Below, piece by piece: positions 1-7,926 of a stretch of DNA of 64,000 bases. Position 1 is the stretch's first letter, and each line of letters begins with the position of its first letter. The stretch is taken from positions 7,750,001 through 7,814,000 of the forward strand of contig NZ_CP059572.1 in assembly GCF_019175365.1 (NCBI RefSeq). Direction: 5' to 3'. Position numbers and translations under genes: made by a program. Under the pieces are notes generated by a model, which saw nothing but the letters and a program-made list of their open reading frames with translations, was not told the origin of the DNA and ran no database searches. Origin of the DNA: Actinomadura graeca. GTDB taxonomy: Bacteria; Actinomycetota; Actinomycetes; Streptosporangiales; Streptosporangiaceae.

Positions 1-80
1 GCCGCCAGGCCCGTCCCGCCAAGGCGGGGTTCATGGAGCGCATGGAAGAGCGCTGGCGTCGCCGCACCGAAGGCGACTGA
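1..80 (+). CDS. DUF3040-like protein, C-terminal fragment
   Basis: Only the last 25 codons are present, reading RQARPAKAGFMERMEERWRR and a short tail before TGA. A basic, arginine-rich end with the GFMERMEERW pattern resembles the C-terminus of small actinobacterial DUF3040 membrane proteins, which often sit near the dcw cluster. Family assignment rests on this short tail and on position, so it is tentative. The gene converges on the transglutaminase gene, with a strong hairpin between them. Confidence 0.5.
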   Translation, partial: RQARPAKAGFMERMEERWRRRTEGD

Positions 81-104
81 CCGGGACCCCGATCGGCTCC
101 GACC

Positions 105-131
105 GTCCTGGCCCGCCCGGCGGGCCAGGAC
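105..131. terminator. Bidirectional hairpin terminator
   Basis: A perfect 11-bp inverted repeat (GTCCTGGCCCG and CGGGCCAGGAC) with a 5-base loop lies between two convergent genes. There is no strong T-run, as is usual for actinomycete terminators. It can serve both the gene ending at 80 and the leftward operon ending at 229. Confidence 0.75.
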
Positions 132-228
132 GCGACGCTTTCAAGGGCGGGACCGCCCCGGCGGCCCCACCCTCGCCCCGCCTCCTCCCGCCGCGCGGGT
201 GTGATCTTCGTCTCTCCCGTGCCGCGTG

Positions 229-2694
229 TCAGCGGCGCCGAAGCCGCGCCGGAAGCCCGTTCAGCCACTCGGTCAGCTCCGCCGCGCGGCCGCCAGCGGA
301 GCGCAGCGTGCCCCGCGCCTCCGCCAGGGTGGACGGCGGCAGCAGGCGGGCGCGCCAGCGGGCCCGCCGGCCGACGGACGCGGCGAACGCCTCCCGGACC
401 GTCCGCACGTCGGCGCGCAGCCGCTCCGGCGGCGCGGGCGGCAGGGACCGCGAGTAGCGGGCCAGCTCCTCGGCGCGGGCGATGCGGCCGAGGGCCTCCG
501 AGCCCGCCGCGTCCAGCTCCAGCAGCTCCCCGAGCCGCCGCGCGGCGGCGCGCGGGGTGTCGCTCGGCGGCCAGTCCAGCCCGTGGTCGAGCGCGTCGGC
601 GCGCATCTCCCGCCAGGCCGCGTGCGCGGCCCCCGCGGGATCGGTGGCCGCCGGGGCGCGCGGCCCGGCGGGTCCCGCGGACGGCGGCGGGACCAGCACC
701 GCCCAGCGCCGCCGCCGGGTGAGCAGCCGCAGCAGCATCGGCACCGCCATCAGCAGCCCCACCAGGAGCGCGCCGGCCAGCCACGGCGCCGCGGAGAACC
801 CGCGTCCGTCCTCCTCCGCGCCGACCGGGGCGCTCTCCGGCCCCTCGTCGTCCTGGCGGTGCCGGGGCCCGGCGCCCGCCGTCGCCGTCGGGTCGTCCTC
901 GGGGGAGTCCGACGACGGGATGTCGGACGAGCCGTCGCTCTGCTGCGAGCCGCCCGGCACCGCGGGCTGGCTGTAGACCGGCGTGGTGGCCGTCCCCTGC
1001 CCGGACGAGCCCGAGGGCGTCGGCTCGAAGCGCACCCATCCGGAGCCCGCGAAGTACAGCTCCGGCCAGGCGTGCGCGTCACGCGAGCGCACCGTCCACT
1101 CGCCGGGCCGCGTCTCGGTTCCGGGTGTGTAGCCCATCGCGACCCGCGACGGGATGCCGAGGATCCGCGCCAGCAGCGCCATCGCCGCCGCGTACTGCTC
1201 GCAGTAGCCGCGCTTGCTGTGCAGCAGGAAGTCGACGAGGTCGCTGCCGTGCTGCGGCGCCGGCGCGGCCAGGTCGTAGACGAAACCGCCGGTCTGGGTG
1301 AACCAGCGCTGCAGGCGGACCGCCTGCCCGTGCATCGTCGACGCCCCGGCGGTGACCTTCTGGGCCAGCGCCCTGACCTCCGGCGGGACGTTCCGCGGGA
1401 CCGCGGTGTACCGCGAGGCGATCTCGGCCGGATAGGGGAAGCCCCCGGCGGACGCGAGGTTCGCCGCCGTCGGCTGCGCGCGCAGGCTCCGCACGGTGAA
1501 GGAGCGCCCGCCCGCGGAGTCGCGCAGCGAGTACACCATCAGCGACGCCGGGTGCACCCGCCAGTCGCCCTTGATCGACACGCGGGAGGGGGCGTACGGC
1601 ACCGGCAGGAACGTCATGTTCCGGACCTCGGGGCGCACCCGCACCCGCGTCGTCACCTCGTGGGCGGGGGCGACCTCCAGGCCCGGCGGCGCGGGGATGT
1701 CCCGGTCCGACAGCCGGTCCTTGGAGCTGCTCTTCAGGGCCGTGTACGTCCACCGGTCGCCGTCGAACCGGTCCAGGGCGTACAGGCGCAGGTAGTCGGG
1801 GCCCGCCGGGTCGTCGGAGCGGTAGGTGAGCACCACCGAGTCGTCCACCCGGGTCAGCTCCCGCTTCAGGCTGACGAGCGGGTCGGGCGTCGTCACCGTC
1901 TGGGTGCCGCCGCCGGAGCCCTCGCCCAGGCCGAACATGCCGCGCGGGTGGATGCCCGGCACCGCCATCGGCAGCGCCACGGCCACCGCGACCGCGCCGG
2001 CCCCGATCCGGCGGCCGCTGGCGGCGAGGGCCGCCCCGTCCGCGCGCGGCCGGGGCTCCTCCGGCGCCTGCGCCCCGGCCATCGGGACGTCCCCGGCCCG
2101 GCGCCGCGCGGTGACCGTCCGGCCCCAGCCGCCGACGCGCTCCCGGGCGTCGGCCATCAGCAGGGCCAGGAAGCCGGCCGCGCCGACGCCGAACGCGATC
2201 CAGCCGACCCCGTCGTCGCGGACCGCCGCGGGCACGCTGTACATCGCCAGCAGCGGCAGCCCGGCGGGGGCGGCGCGGCGCAGCCGCACGGCCAGCAGGT
2301 CCACCAGCGTCGCGACGGCGCCCACGCCCGCGGAGGCCAGCAGCGCGATGCCCGGGACGAGCGGCACCGGCGCCGCGTACCGGTTCGCCGCGTCCCAGCC
2401 CTCCGCCGCGAGGTCGGAGAGGTAGCGCAGCGACGCGGGCGACGGCACGACCCACAGCCACGCGCTGTCCCGGGCGTACACGGCGGTGAGGTAGACCAGC
2501 AGCGCGGCCAGACCGGCGAGCGGGCTGACGACGGCCGGCAGCCGGAACCGGCGCGCCAGCAGCCCCCCGCCCGCGACGGCCAGCACCGAGCCGAGCCCGG
2601 CCCAGAACCAGCCGTTGCTCTCGAACAGCGGGTACAGCCCGGCGGACCCGGCCAGCGTGGCCAGCCCCGCCATGAGCGTCATCCGGATCCTCAC
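229..2694 (-). CDS. TgpA-like membrane transglutaminase (DUF3488/transglutaminase/DUF4129)
   Basis: An 821-residue protein. It begins with about 200 residues of membrane segments, followed by a large extracytoplasmic region with a transglutaminase-like core, another transmembrane helix and a cytoplasmic DUF4129-type tail. The core shows Cys498 in RGYCEQYAAAMALL and His541 in SRDAHAWPEL; the third triad position lies in RFEPTP, where Glu stands in place of the usual Asp. The GTG start overlaps the DUF58 stop by four bases. The DUF58-MoxR-transglutaminase trio is a common bacterial arrangement of unknown substrate, presumed to act on envelope proteins. Cys and His are present, so it may be catalytic, but no substrate can be named. 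Confidence 0.88.
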   Translation of the reverse strand: MRIRMTLMAGLATLAGSAGLYPLFESNGWFWAGLGSVLAVAGGGLLARRFRLPAVVSPLAGLAALLVYLTAVYARDSAWLWVVPSPASLRYLSDLAAEGWDAANRYAAPVPLVPGIALLASAGVGAVATLVDLLAVRLRRAAPAGLPLLAMYSVPAAVRDDGVGWIAFGVGAAGFLALLMADARERVGGWGRTVTARRRAGDVPMAGAQAPEEPRPRADGAALAASGRRIGAGAVAVAVALPMAVPGIHPRGMFGLGEGSGGGTQTVTTPDPLVSLKRELTRVDDSVVLTYRSDDPAGPDYLRLYALDRFDGDRWTYTALKSSSKDRLSDRDIPAPPGLEVAPAHEVTTRVRVRPEVRNMTFLPVPYAPSRVSIKGDWRVHPASLMVYSLRDSAGGRSFTVRSLRAQPTAANLASAGGFPYPAEIASRYTAVPRNVPPEVRALAQKVTAGASTMHGQAVRLQRWFTQTGGFVYDLAAPAPQHGSDLVDFLLHSKRGYCEQYAAAMALLARILGIPSRVAMGYTPGTETRPGEWTVRSRDAHAWPELYFAGSGWVRFEPTPSGSSGQGTATTPVYSQPAVPGGSQQSDGSSDIPSSDSPEDDPTATAGAGPRHRQDDEGPESAPVGAEEDGRGFSAAPWLAGALLVGLLMAVPMLLRLLTRRRRWAVLVPPPSAGPAGPRAPAATDPAGAAHAAWREMRADALDHGLDWPPSDTPRAAARRLGELLELDAAGSEALGRIARAEELARYSRSLPPAPPERLRADVRTVREAFAASVGRRARWRARLLPPSTLAEARGTLRSAGGRAAELTEWLNGLPARLRRR

Positions 2695-3989
2695 GAGGCG
2701 CCTCCGGCGAAGTGCTCGGCCCGGCCCGCCTGGGACCAGGCGGCGGCCAGCTCCGACGCCGACCGCACGGTCAGGACCCGCCAGCCTCCGGCGCGCAGCA
2801 GTCCCGCGGCGGCCTCGGCCGCGGCGCGCGCGGCGTCCGCCGCGTCCCCCGCCGGCGCCGCGCCGTCCTCGGGCGCGGCCACGCCGACCAGGACCGCGAC
2901 GCAGGTCGCCGTGCCGCGCCGTGCCGCGGCCACCGAGCGCGCCTCCTCCGCCGTCAGCGACCCGAAGACCGCGACGACCAGGCCGTCGCCCTCCCGGCCG
3001 CTGCCGAGGGAGCCGCGCAGCTCCGCCAGCCCCTGCGTGAGGGCCGGGTTCCTCGACAGGTCGCAGACCGCGAGCCGGTCGAGCAGCAGCCCCTCGAAGG
3101 CGCCGTCGACCGAGGCGACCGCGCGCAGCACCTCGCCGGCGTCGGTGACGTAGCGCAGGCTCATCCCCGTCCGCCCCAGGTGGACGCCGATGGACGCGGT
3201 GACCGACACGCCCTGCTCGAACGAGCCGCCAGGCCCGTCGCCCCAGTGCGCGCCGCGGCGCGTGTCGAAGAACAGCGTGCCGCTGCTCTGCCAGTGCTGC
3301 TCCTCGCGCCGCACCATCAGCTCGCCGTGCCGCGCGGTGGACCGCCAGTGCACGCGGCGCAGGTCGTCGCCGTGCCGGTACTCGCGCGGGGCGACGTCGT
3401 CCTCGCCCGCCGCCGACACCGCGCGGGCGACGCTGTCGCCGCCGCCCGTCCAGGCGCCGGCGAGCCGTCCCGCCGGGAGCGGCACGATCGCGGGCGTCAC
3501 CGTGAGCCGGTCGGACAGGCTGAACGAGCGCACCAGCTCCACCATCCCGAACGGGTCGGCGAGCCGGACGGTCAGCGGCCCCACGCGGTAGCGGCCGCGC
3601 ACGTCCGAGCGGATCCGGTAGCCGAGCTCGCGGGACCCGCGCGGCTCGATGCGGTCGAGCACGAACCTGGCCCGCCCGCCGAGCGTGTAGGGGACCTGGT
3701 CCTCCACCATCAGCAGCCCGCTCGGCAGCCGCGACACGTTCTCCAGCCGCAGGTCGACGCGGGCCTCGTGGCCCACCGGCAGCCGCCCGGGCGCGAGCCG
3801 CCGCGCGCACGCGAGCCGGTACCGCGTGCGCGACACCGCGAGGGTGGACAGCAGCGGCAGCACCAGGACGAGCACCCCGGCGCGCAGCAGGTCGCGCTCG
3901 CCGAGGACGAACGCGCAGACGATCGCGGTCGCACCGGCGGCCACGAAGGACCGCCCGCGGGTGGTGAGACCGGCCAGCGCTCGCCTCAC
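2691..3989 (-). CDS. DUF58 domain protein
   Basis: A 432-residue protein with two N-terminal hydrophobic helices (about residues 10-55), a beta-rich middle, and the DUF58 signature YRHGDDLRRVHWRSTARHGE near the centre, followed by a von Willebrand A-like region. DUF58 proteins are encoded beside MoxR ATPases and are thought to be their partners in assembling or inserting metal cofactors or envelope complexes. It starts with GTG four bases after the MoxR stop and its stop overlaps the transglutaminase start, so the three genes are one translationally coupled operon. Exact function unknown. Confidence 0.9.
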   Translation of the reverse strand: MRRALAGLTTRGRSFVAAGATAIVCAFVLGERDLLRAGVLVLVLPLLSTLAVSRTRYRLACARRLAPGRLPVGHEARVDLRLENVSRLPSGLLMVEDQVPYTLGGRARFVLDRIEPRGSRELGYRIRSDVRGRYRVGPLTVRLADPFGMVELVRSFSLSDRLTVTPAIVPLPAGRLAGAWTGGGDSVARAVSAAGEDDVAPREYRHGDDLRRVHWRSTARHGELMVRREEQHWQSSGTLFFDTRRGAHWGDGPGGSFEQGVSVTASIGVHLGRTGMSLRYVTDAGEVLRAVASVDGAFEGLLLDRLAVCDLSRNPALTQGLAELRGSLGSGREGDGLVVAVFGSLTAEEARSVAAARRGTATCVAVLVGVAAPEDGAAPAGDAADAARAAAEAAAGLLRAGGWRVLTVRSASELAAAWSQAGRAEHFAGGAS

Positions 3990-3993
3990 CGGG

Positions 3994-5043
3994 TCACTTC
4001 CGGGGGGAGGGGACCGGCAGCCGGCGCACGAGGTCGGCGACGACCTGCTCGGGACGGCGGCGCTCCACCTGCGCCTCCGCGGTCGGCAGCAGCCGGTGGG
4101 CGAGGACCGGGACGGCCAGGTCCTGGATGTCGTCGGGGACGACGTAGTCGCGCTCGTCCAGCGCCGCGTACGCCCGCGCCGCCCGCACCAGGTGCAGGGT
4201 GGCCCGCGGCGACGCGCCGAGCCGCAGCTCGGGGTGGGCGCGAGTGGCCGAGACCAGCTCGATGGCGTACTGCCGGACGGACTGCGCCACGTGCTGGTGC
4301 CGCACCACCTCGATGAGGTCGCGGACGTCGGCGGCGTGCGCGACCGGGGACAGCCGGTCCAGCGGCGACGCCTGGCCGTGCGCGTCGAGCATCTCCAGCT
4401 CGGCGGCGGGGTCGGGGTAGCCCATCGAGATGCGGGCGGTGAAGCGGTCCCGCTGCGCCTCGGGCAGCGGGTAGGTCCCCTCCATCTCCACCGGGTTCTG
4501 CGTGGAGATCACCATGAAGGGGCGCTCCAGCGCGTAGGTGGTGCCGTCCACCGTGACCTGGCGTTCCTCCATGCACTCCAGCAGCGCCGACTGCGTCTTC
4601 GGGGACGCGCGGTTGATCTCGTCGCCGACGACGATGTTGGCGAACACCGGCCCGGGCTTGAACTCGAACTCGCGCAGCTCCTGGTTGTAGGCGCTCACCC
4701 CGGTGATGTCGCTGGGCAGCAGGTCGGGTGTGAACTGCACCCGCCGCACCGAGCAGTCGACCGAGCGCGCGAGCGCCTTGGCGAGCATCGTCTTGCCGAC
4801 CCCGGGCACGTCCTCGATGAGCAGGTGCCCCTCCGCCAGCAGCACCGTCAGCGCGAGCCGGACGACCTTGGGCTTGCCCTCGATGACCGACTCCACCGCG
4901 TCCCGGATCTTGTTGGCGACCTGGGCGAGCCCGTCCAGGCCGCGGTCCGGCCCCGGACGGCCGGTGCCGTCGCGCGGGGAGGAGTGCGGGGATGCCGGGG
5001 GGTCGGCCTCTTTGAACGACTCGCCATGCGTGCCTACTGCCAC
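3994..5043 (-). CDS. MoxR-family AAA+ ATPase
   Basis: A 349-residue MoxR ATPase. Walker A is GVGKT at residues 81-85, Walker B IVVGDE at 137-142, with sensor 1 in STQNP and the AAA lid domain in the C-terminal third. The first 35 residues are a low-complexity Ser/Pro/Gly stretch. GTG at 5043 is chosen because GAGGAGGG lies five bases upstream; reading further upstream gives low-complexity sequence without family similarity. MoxR proteins act as chaperone-like ATPases for VWA or DUF58 partners, which fits the next gene. First gene of the leftward operon. Confidence 0.92.
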   Translation of the reverse strand: MAVGTHGESFKEADPPASPHSSPRDGTGRPGPDRGLDGLAQVANKIRDAVESVIEGKPKVVRLALTVLLAEGHLLIEDVPGVGKTMLAKALARSVDCSVRRVQFTPDLLPSDITGVSAYNQELREFEFKPGPVFANIVVGDEINRASPKTQSALLECMEERQVTVDGTTYALERPFMVISTQNPVEMEGTYPLPEAQRDRFTARISMGYPDPAAELEMLDAHGQASPLDRLSPVAHAADVRDLIEVVRHQHVAQSVRQYAIELVSATRAHPELRLGASPRATLHLVRAARAYAALDERDYVVPDDIQDLAVPVLAHRLLPTAEAQVERRRPEQVVADLVRRLPVPSPRK

Positions 5044-5466
5044 CAAACCCTCCTCAGCCGTCCCGGCCGGTGTGGTGTGCCTGAAGGCCCCTGACGGGGC
5101 CCGCCCCCCGAACGAAGGGGGCCGGCCTTTCCGGCGAGCCGGTACGGCGCTTATTAAGTGCCCGCCCAACCGACAGTACGTTGTCGGAACGCCCATCGCG
5201 ATGTTCATGCGGAACGCGAGCCCATTGTGCTCCACAGAGATCGCGGTCACAGCCGGAAGAGCGCACCGCGCCACTTCCCTCCACCCCGGCCGCTCCCGCC
5301 GCGGCGGCGTTGCGCGGAGTGGCGTCCGCGGCCCGTTCTGTTCCGTGCTGCCACCGCGCCCCGCGGACGCGGCACGCGGAGGGGCCCCGGCGCACCCCAC
5401 TCCACACCACCCCTTCTGACCTGCGTCTTTCTAGACGAACTGATCGTCGGAAGGGTGTTTTTCTTG
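5044..5466. other. Divergent intergenic region between moxR and mraZ
   Basis: About 420 bases without a believable gene between the leftward moxR operon and the rightward dcw cluster. It holds GC-rich hairpins around 5085-5145, an AT-richer patch TTATTAAG near 5153, and an 18-bp palindrome at 5170-5187. The moxR promoter probably lies here, but I cannot place convincing -35 and -10 elements. Confidence 0.5.
5170..5187. promoter_or_regulatory. Palindrome, possible operator of the moxR operon
   Basis: CCGACA-GTACGT-TGTCGG is an inverted repeat with 6-bp arms and a 6-bp centre, the geometry of a dimeric regulator site. It stands about 125 bases upstream of the moxR start, next to an AT-rich patch that may be part of the moxR promoter. 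No regulator is identified. Confidence 0.35.
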
Positions 5467-5494
5467 TTGACGGTGGGGAAGAGTGGAGTAGAGT
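5467..5494 (+). promoter_or_regulatory. mraZ (dcw cluster) promoter
   Basis: TTGACG at 5467-5472 and TAGAGT at 5489-5494 are separated by 16 bases and match housekeeping sigma-factor elements. Transcription would begin around 5501, about 45 bases before the mraZ start. The -10 and the presumed start site lie inside the MraZ repeat array, as expected for autorepression. Confidence 0.65.
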
Positions 5495-5508
5495 GGGGCG
5501 CCGTGGGG
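5473..5508 (+). promoter_or_regulatory. MraZ operator, four direct repeats at 10-bp spacing
   Basis: GTGGGG, GTGGAG, GTGGGG and GTGGGG begin at 5473, 5483, 5493 and 5503, exactly one helical turn apart. Known MraZ operators consist of TGGGN-type repeats separated by 5 bases upstream of mraZ. The array overlaps the -10 element and the presumed start of transcription, so bound MraZ would block the dcw promoter. Confidence 0.85.
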
Positions 5509-5545
5509 AGCAGTAGCGCCCCATGCGGCGCGGGAGGTGGGGCCG

Positions 5546-5977
5546 GTGTTCCTCGGCACCCATTCGCCGCGTCTCGACGACAAGGGACGACTGTTCCTGC
5601 CGGCGAAGTACCGCGAGGAGCTGTCGGGGGGATTGGTGATCACGAAGGGCCAGGAACGCTGCCTGTACGTCTTCCCCATGGCGGAGTTCCAGCGCATCAC
5701 CGAGGCTCTGCGCGCCGCGCCGGTCACCGAGAAGACGGTCCGCGCCTACAGCAGGGTCTTCTTCGCCAGCGCCTCCGACGAGGTCCCCGACAAGCAGGGC
5801 CGCGTCACCATCCCGCCACCGCTGCGGGCCTACGCGGGCCTTTCCCGCGACTGCACGGTCATCGGTGCCAACACGCGTCTGGAGATCTGGGACGCGCGCG
5901 CCTGGGAGTCCTACCTGGAGCAGGAGGAACAGGCGTTCTCCGACGTCTCGGAGGAGGTGTTGCCAGGGATCCTCTGA
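5546..5977 (+). CDS. mraZ: Transcriptional regulator MraZ
   Basis: A 143-residue protein with two AbrB-like MraZ halves. Each carries the DNA-binding pattern: [16 protein letters not shown] near residue 7 and [13 protein letters not shown] near residue 80. The GTG at 5546 is preferred over GTG 5537 because GGGAGGTG lies six bases upstream and the product then starts [11 protein letters not shown], the usual family start. MraZ forms a ring-shaped oligomer that represses the dcw promoter through repeated TGGG boxes, present just upstream. First gene of the division and cell wall cluster. Confidence 0.96.
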   Translation: MFLGTHSPRLDDKGRLFLPAKYREELSGGLVITKGQERCLYVFPMAEFQRITEALRAAPVTEKTVRAYSRVFFASASDEVPDKQGRVTIPPPLRAYAGLSRDCTVIGANTRLEIWDARAWESYLEQEEQAFSDVSEEVLPGIL

Positions 5978-6273
5978 GAATCGACTCGTCGGTCCGTTGA
6001 CCGGCACTGGCCCACGTTCGGCCAGGTCTCCAGCCGCTCTCCGAGCCAGCTGGCGCAGCTTCCCCGGTGCCAGACGGCGACCCCCCGCGCGACAAACGCG
6101 GTGTTCTTCCTCTAGGGCAGCGGATGGGGACCTGGCCGGGCGAGGCCGCCGCCGGGGGACACAGGGACGGCCCGTCCCGGGGGGCAACGGGGGTCGCCCT
6201 CCGCAGGCGGCAGGTCCGGTCCGGCGATGCCACGCAGTCCGCGAGCGAGTGGCAGCACAGCAGGGGGTGAACC
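5978..6273. other. mraZ-rsmH spacer
   Basis: A 296-base gap, unusually long for a cluster whose other junctions mostly overlap. It has GC-rich short inverted repeats and no ORF with family similarity. The rsmH RBS (AGGGGG) is at its end. A second promoter for the cluster could lie here, but I see no convincing elements. Confidence 0.4.
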
Positions 6274-7254
6274 ATGGACGTGGGAGACCACGCGGCCGAG
6301 GCCGGTCACATACCGGTCATGCTCGGTCGCGTCCTGGAACTTCTCGCCCCCGCGGTGGACGCCGTCACCGGCCGCGACCCCGTCTATCTCGACGCCACCC
6401 TCGGCATGGGCGGGCACGCCGAGGCGATGCTCGCGGCCCATCCGCGGCTGCGCCTCATCGGCCTCGACCGCGACACCACCGCGCTGGAGCGCTCCGCCCG
6501 CCGGCTCGCCCCGTACGGCGGCCGCGCGACCCTGGAACACGCCGTCTACGACGAGATCCCCGCGGTGCTCGGCAGGCTCGGGGTCCCCGTGGTGGACGCC
6601 GTCCTGTTCGACCTCGGCGTCTCCTCCCCGCAACTGGACGAGGCCGACCGCGGCTTCGCCTACTCCTACGACGCGCCGCTCGACATGCGGATGGACCGCA
6701 CGCGGGGGCGCACCGCCGCCGAGGTGGTCAACGGCTATCCCGCCGCCGACCTCGCGCGGATCCTGCGCGAGTACGGCGAGGAGCGCTTCGCCCAGCGGAT
6801 CGCCTCGGCGATCGTCCGCGAGCGCGAGCGCGCCCCGCTGGACTCCACCCGCCGCCTCGCCGACCTCGTCCGCACGGCCATCCCCGCCGCGACCCGCCGC
6901 ACGGGCGGCAACCCCGCCAAACGTACCTTCCAGGCGCTGCGCATCGAGGTCAACGGCGAGCTGGACGCCTGGCGCCGGGCGCTGCCCGCGGCCCTCGGCG
7001 CACTCCCGGTCGGCGGCCGCGTCGCGGTCCTGGCCTACCACTCCCTGGAGGACCGCGTCACCAAGCAGGTCCTCGCCGCCCAGGCGGCCGACACCACCCC
7101 TCCGGACCTGCCCGTCCCGCTGCCCGAGCACGAGCCGCGCTTCCGGCTCCTGACGCGCGGGGCCGAGCTGCCGTCCGACGAGGAGACCACGACCAACCCA
7201 CGGGCCGGATCGGCGCGGTTGCGCGCCGGCGAGCGCGTCCGGGAGGCGACATGA
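6274..7254 (+). CDS. rsmH: 16S rRNA (cytosine1402-N4)-methyltransferase RsmH
   Basis: A 326-residue methyltransferase that modifies C1402 of 16S rRNA at N4 using S-adenosylmethionine. The family start [13 protein letters not shown], the SAM-binding motif [14 protein letters not shown] (about residues 44-57), [24 protein letters not shown], and the late motif [15 protein letters not shown] are all visible. An ATG with AGGGGG upstream is used. Its stop overlaps ftsL (ATGA). Always the second gene in dcw clusters; formerly mraW. Confidence 0.97.
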   Translation: MDVGDHAAEAGHIPVMLGRVLELLAPAVDAVTGRDPVYLDATLGMGGHAEAMLAAHPRLRLIGLDRDTTALERSARRLAPYGGRATLEHAVYDEIPAVLGRLGVPVVDAVLFDLGVSSPQLDEADRGFAYSYDAPLDMRMDRTRGRTAAEVVNGYPAADLARILREYGEERFAQRIASAIVRERERAPLDSTRRLADLVRTAIPAATRRTGGNPAKRTFQALRIEVNGELDAWRRALPAALGALPVGGRVAVLAYHSLEDRVTKQVLAAQAADTTPPDLPVPLPEHEPRFRLLTRGAELPSDEETTTNPRAGSARLRAGERVREAT

Positions 7255-7892
7255 CCACGACGACCGGACGACCGCCGGCTGCCCCGCCCGCAAGGAAGGC
7301 GCCGGAGAAGAAGGCACCGGAGAAGAAGGCGCCGGCGAGGCCCGCCGGGGGAGCCGCCGGGGCCGCGCGGGCCACGCCCGCGAAGGCCGCGCCCGTCAGG
7401 CCCGAACCCGCGCCCAAGGCGAAGGAGACGGCGAAGGCGCCGGCCGCGGGCGCCCGCAAGGCGGGACGCGCCGCGAGGCAGGCCCCGCCGCGCGCCCCGT
7501 TCGTGCTGCTCATCTGCGGGCTCCTCGGCGGCGCGCTGGTAAGCCTGCTGCTGCTCAACACCGTGCTCGCCAAGGACGCCTTCACCCTGACGCGTTTGCA
7601 GCAGAGCAACAAGATGCTCGAACAGCAGCGTCAGGCGTACGAGGAGGAGATCGCGCGCGAGGACTCCCCGCAGTCGATCGCCGGCAAGGCCAGGAACCTC
7701 GGCATGAAGCCGCGGGAGGGGATGGCGTTCGTCGACGGCGACACCGGCCGGACCAGCGGCCCGAGCCTGCGGCCGGTGCCGCACTCGGCGGCGGCGTCGG
7801 CGGGCGCGGCGAGCGTCCTCGGCATCCCCGGCACCGTCGTCCCCGGCGATCCGCGCGCCCACGGCGCCCCGGCGGGGACGGACGCGCCGTGA
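7251..7892 (+). CDS. ftsL: Cell division protein FtsL
   Basis: A 213-residue bitopic protein. About 80 residues of Lys/Ala/Pro-rich cytoplasmic sequence with APEKK repeats precede a single transmembrane helix ([21 protein letters not shown], about residues 84-104). A short coiled coil follows ([21 protein letters not shown]) and then a Pro/Gly-rich tail. FtsL partners FtsB-type proteins and FtsQ in activating FtsWI septal synthesis. The weakly conserved sequence is identified mainly by topology and by its place between rsmH and ftsI. The start overlaps the rsmH stop. Confidence 0.85.
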   Translation: MTTTTGRPPAAPPARKAPEKKAPEKKAPARPAGGAAGAARATPAKAAPVRPEPAPKAKETAKAPAAGARKAGRAARQAPPRAPFVLLICGLLGGALVSLLLLNTVLAKDAFTLTRLQQSNKMLEQQRQAYEEEIAREDSPQSIAGKARNLGMKPREGMAFVDGDTGRTSGPSLRPVPHSAAASAGAASVLGIPGTVVPGDPRAHGAPAGTDAP

Positions 7893-7926
7893 GGGCCGGC
7901 GGCGCCCCGGGGGAGCGGGTGGCGCG

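Noticed and set aside
226..3153. Very long plus-strand reading opposite the transglutaminase and DUF58 genes
   Set aside because: Arg/Pro/Gly-rich composition with no family motif; it is the antisense shadow of clearly conserved minus-strand genes, a usual effect of high GC.
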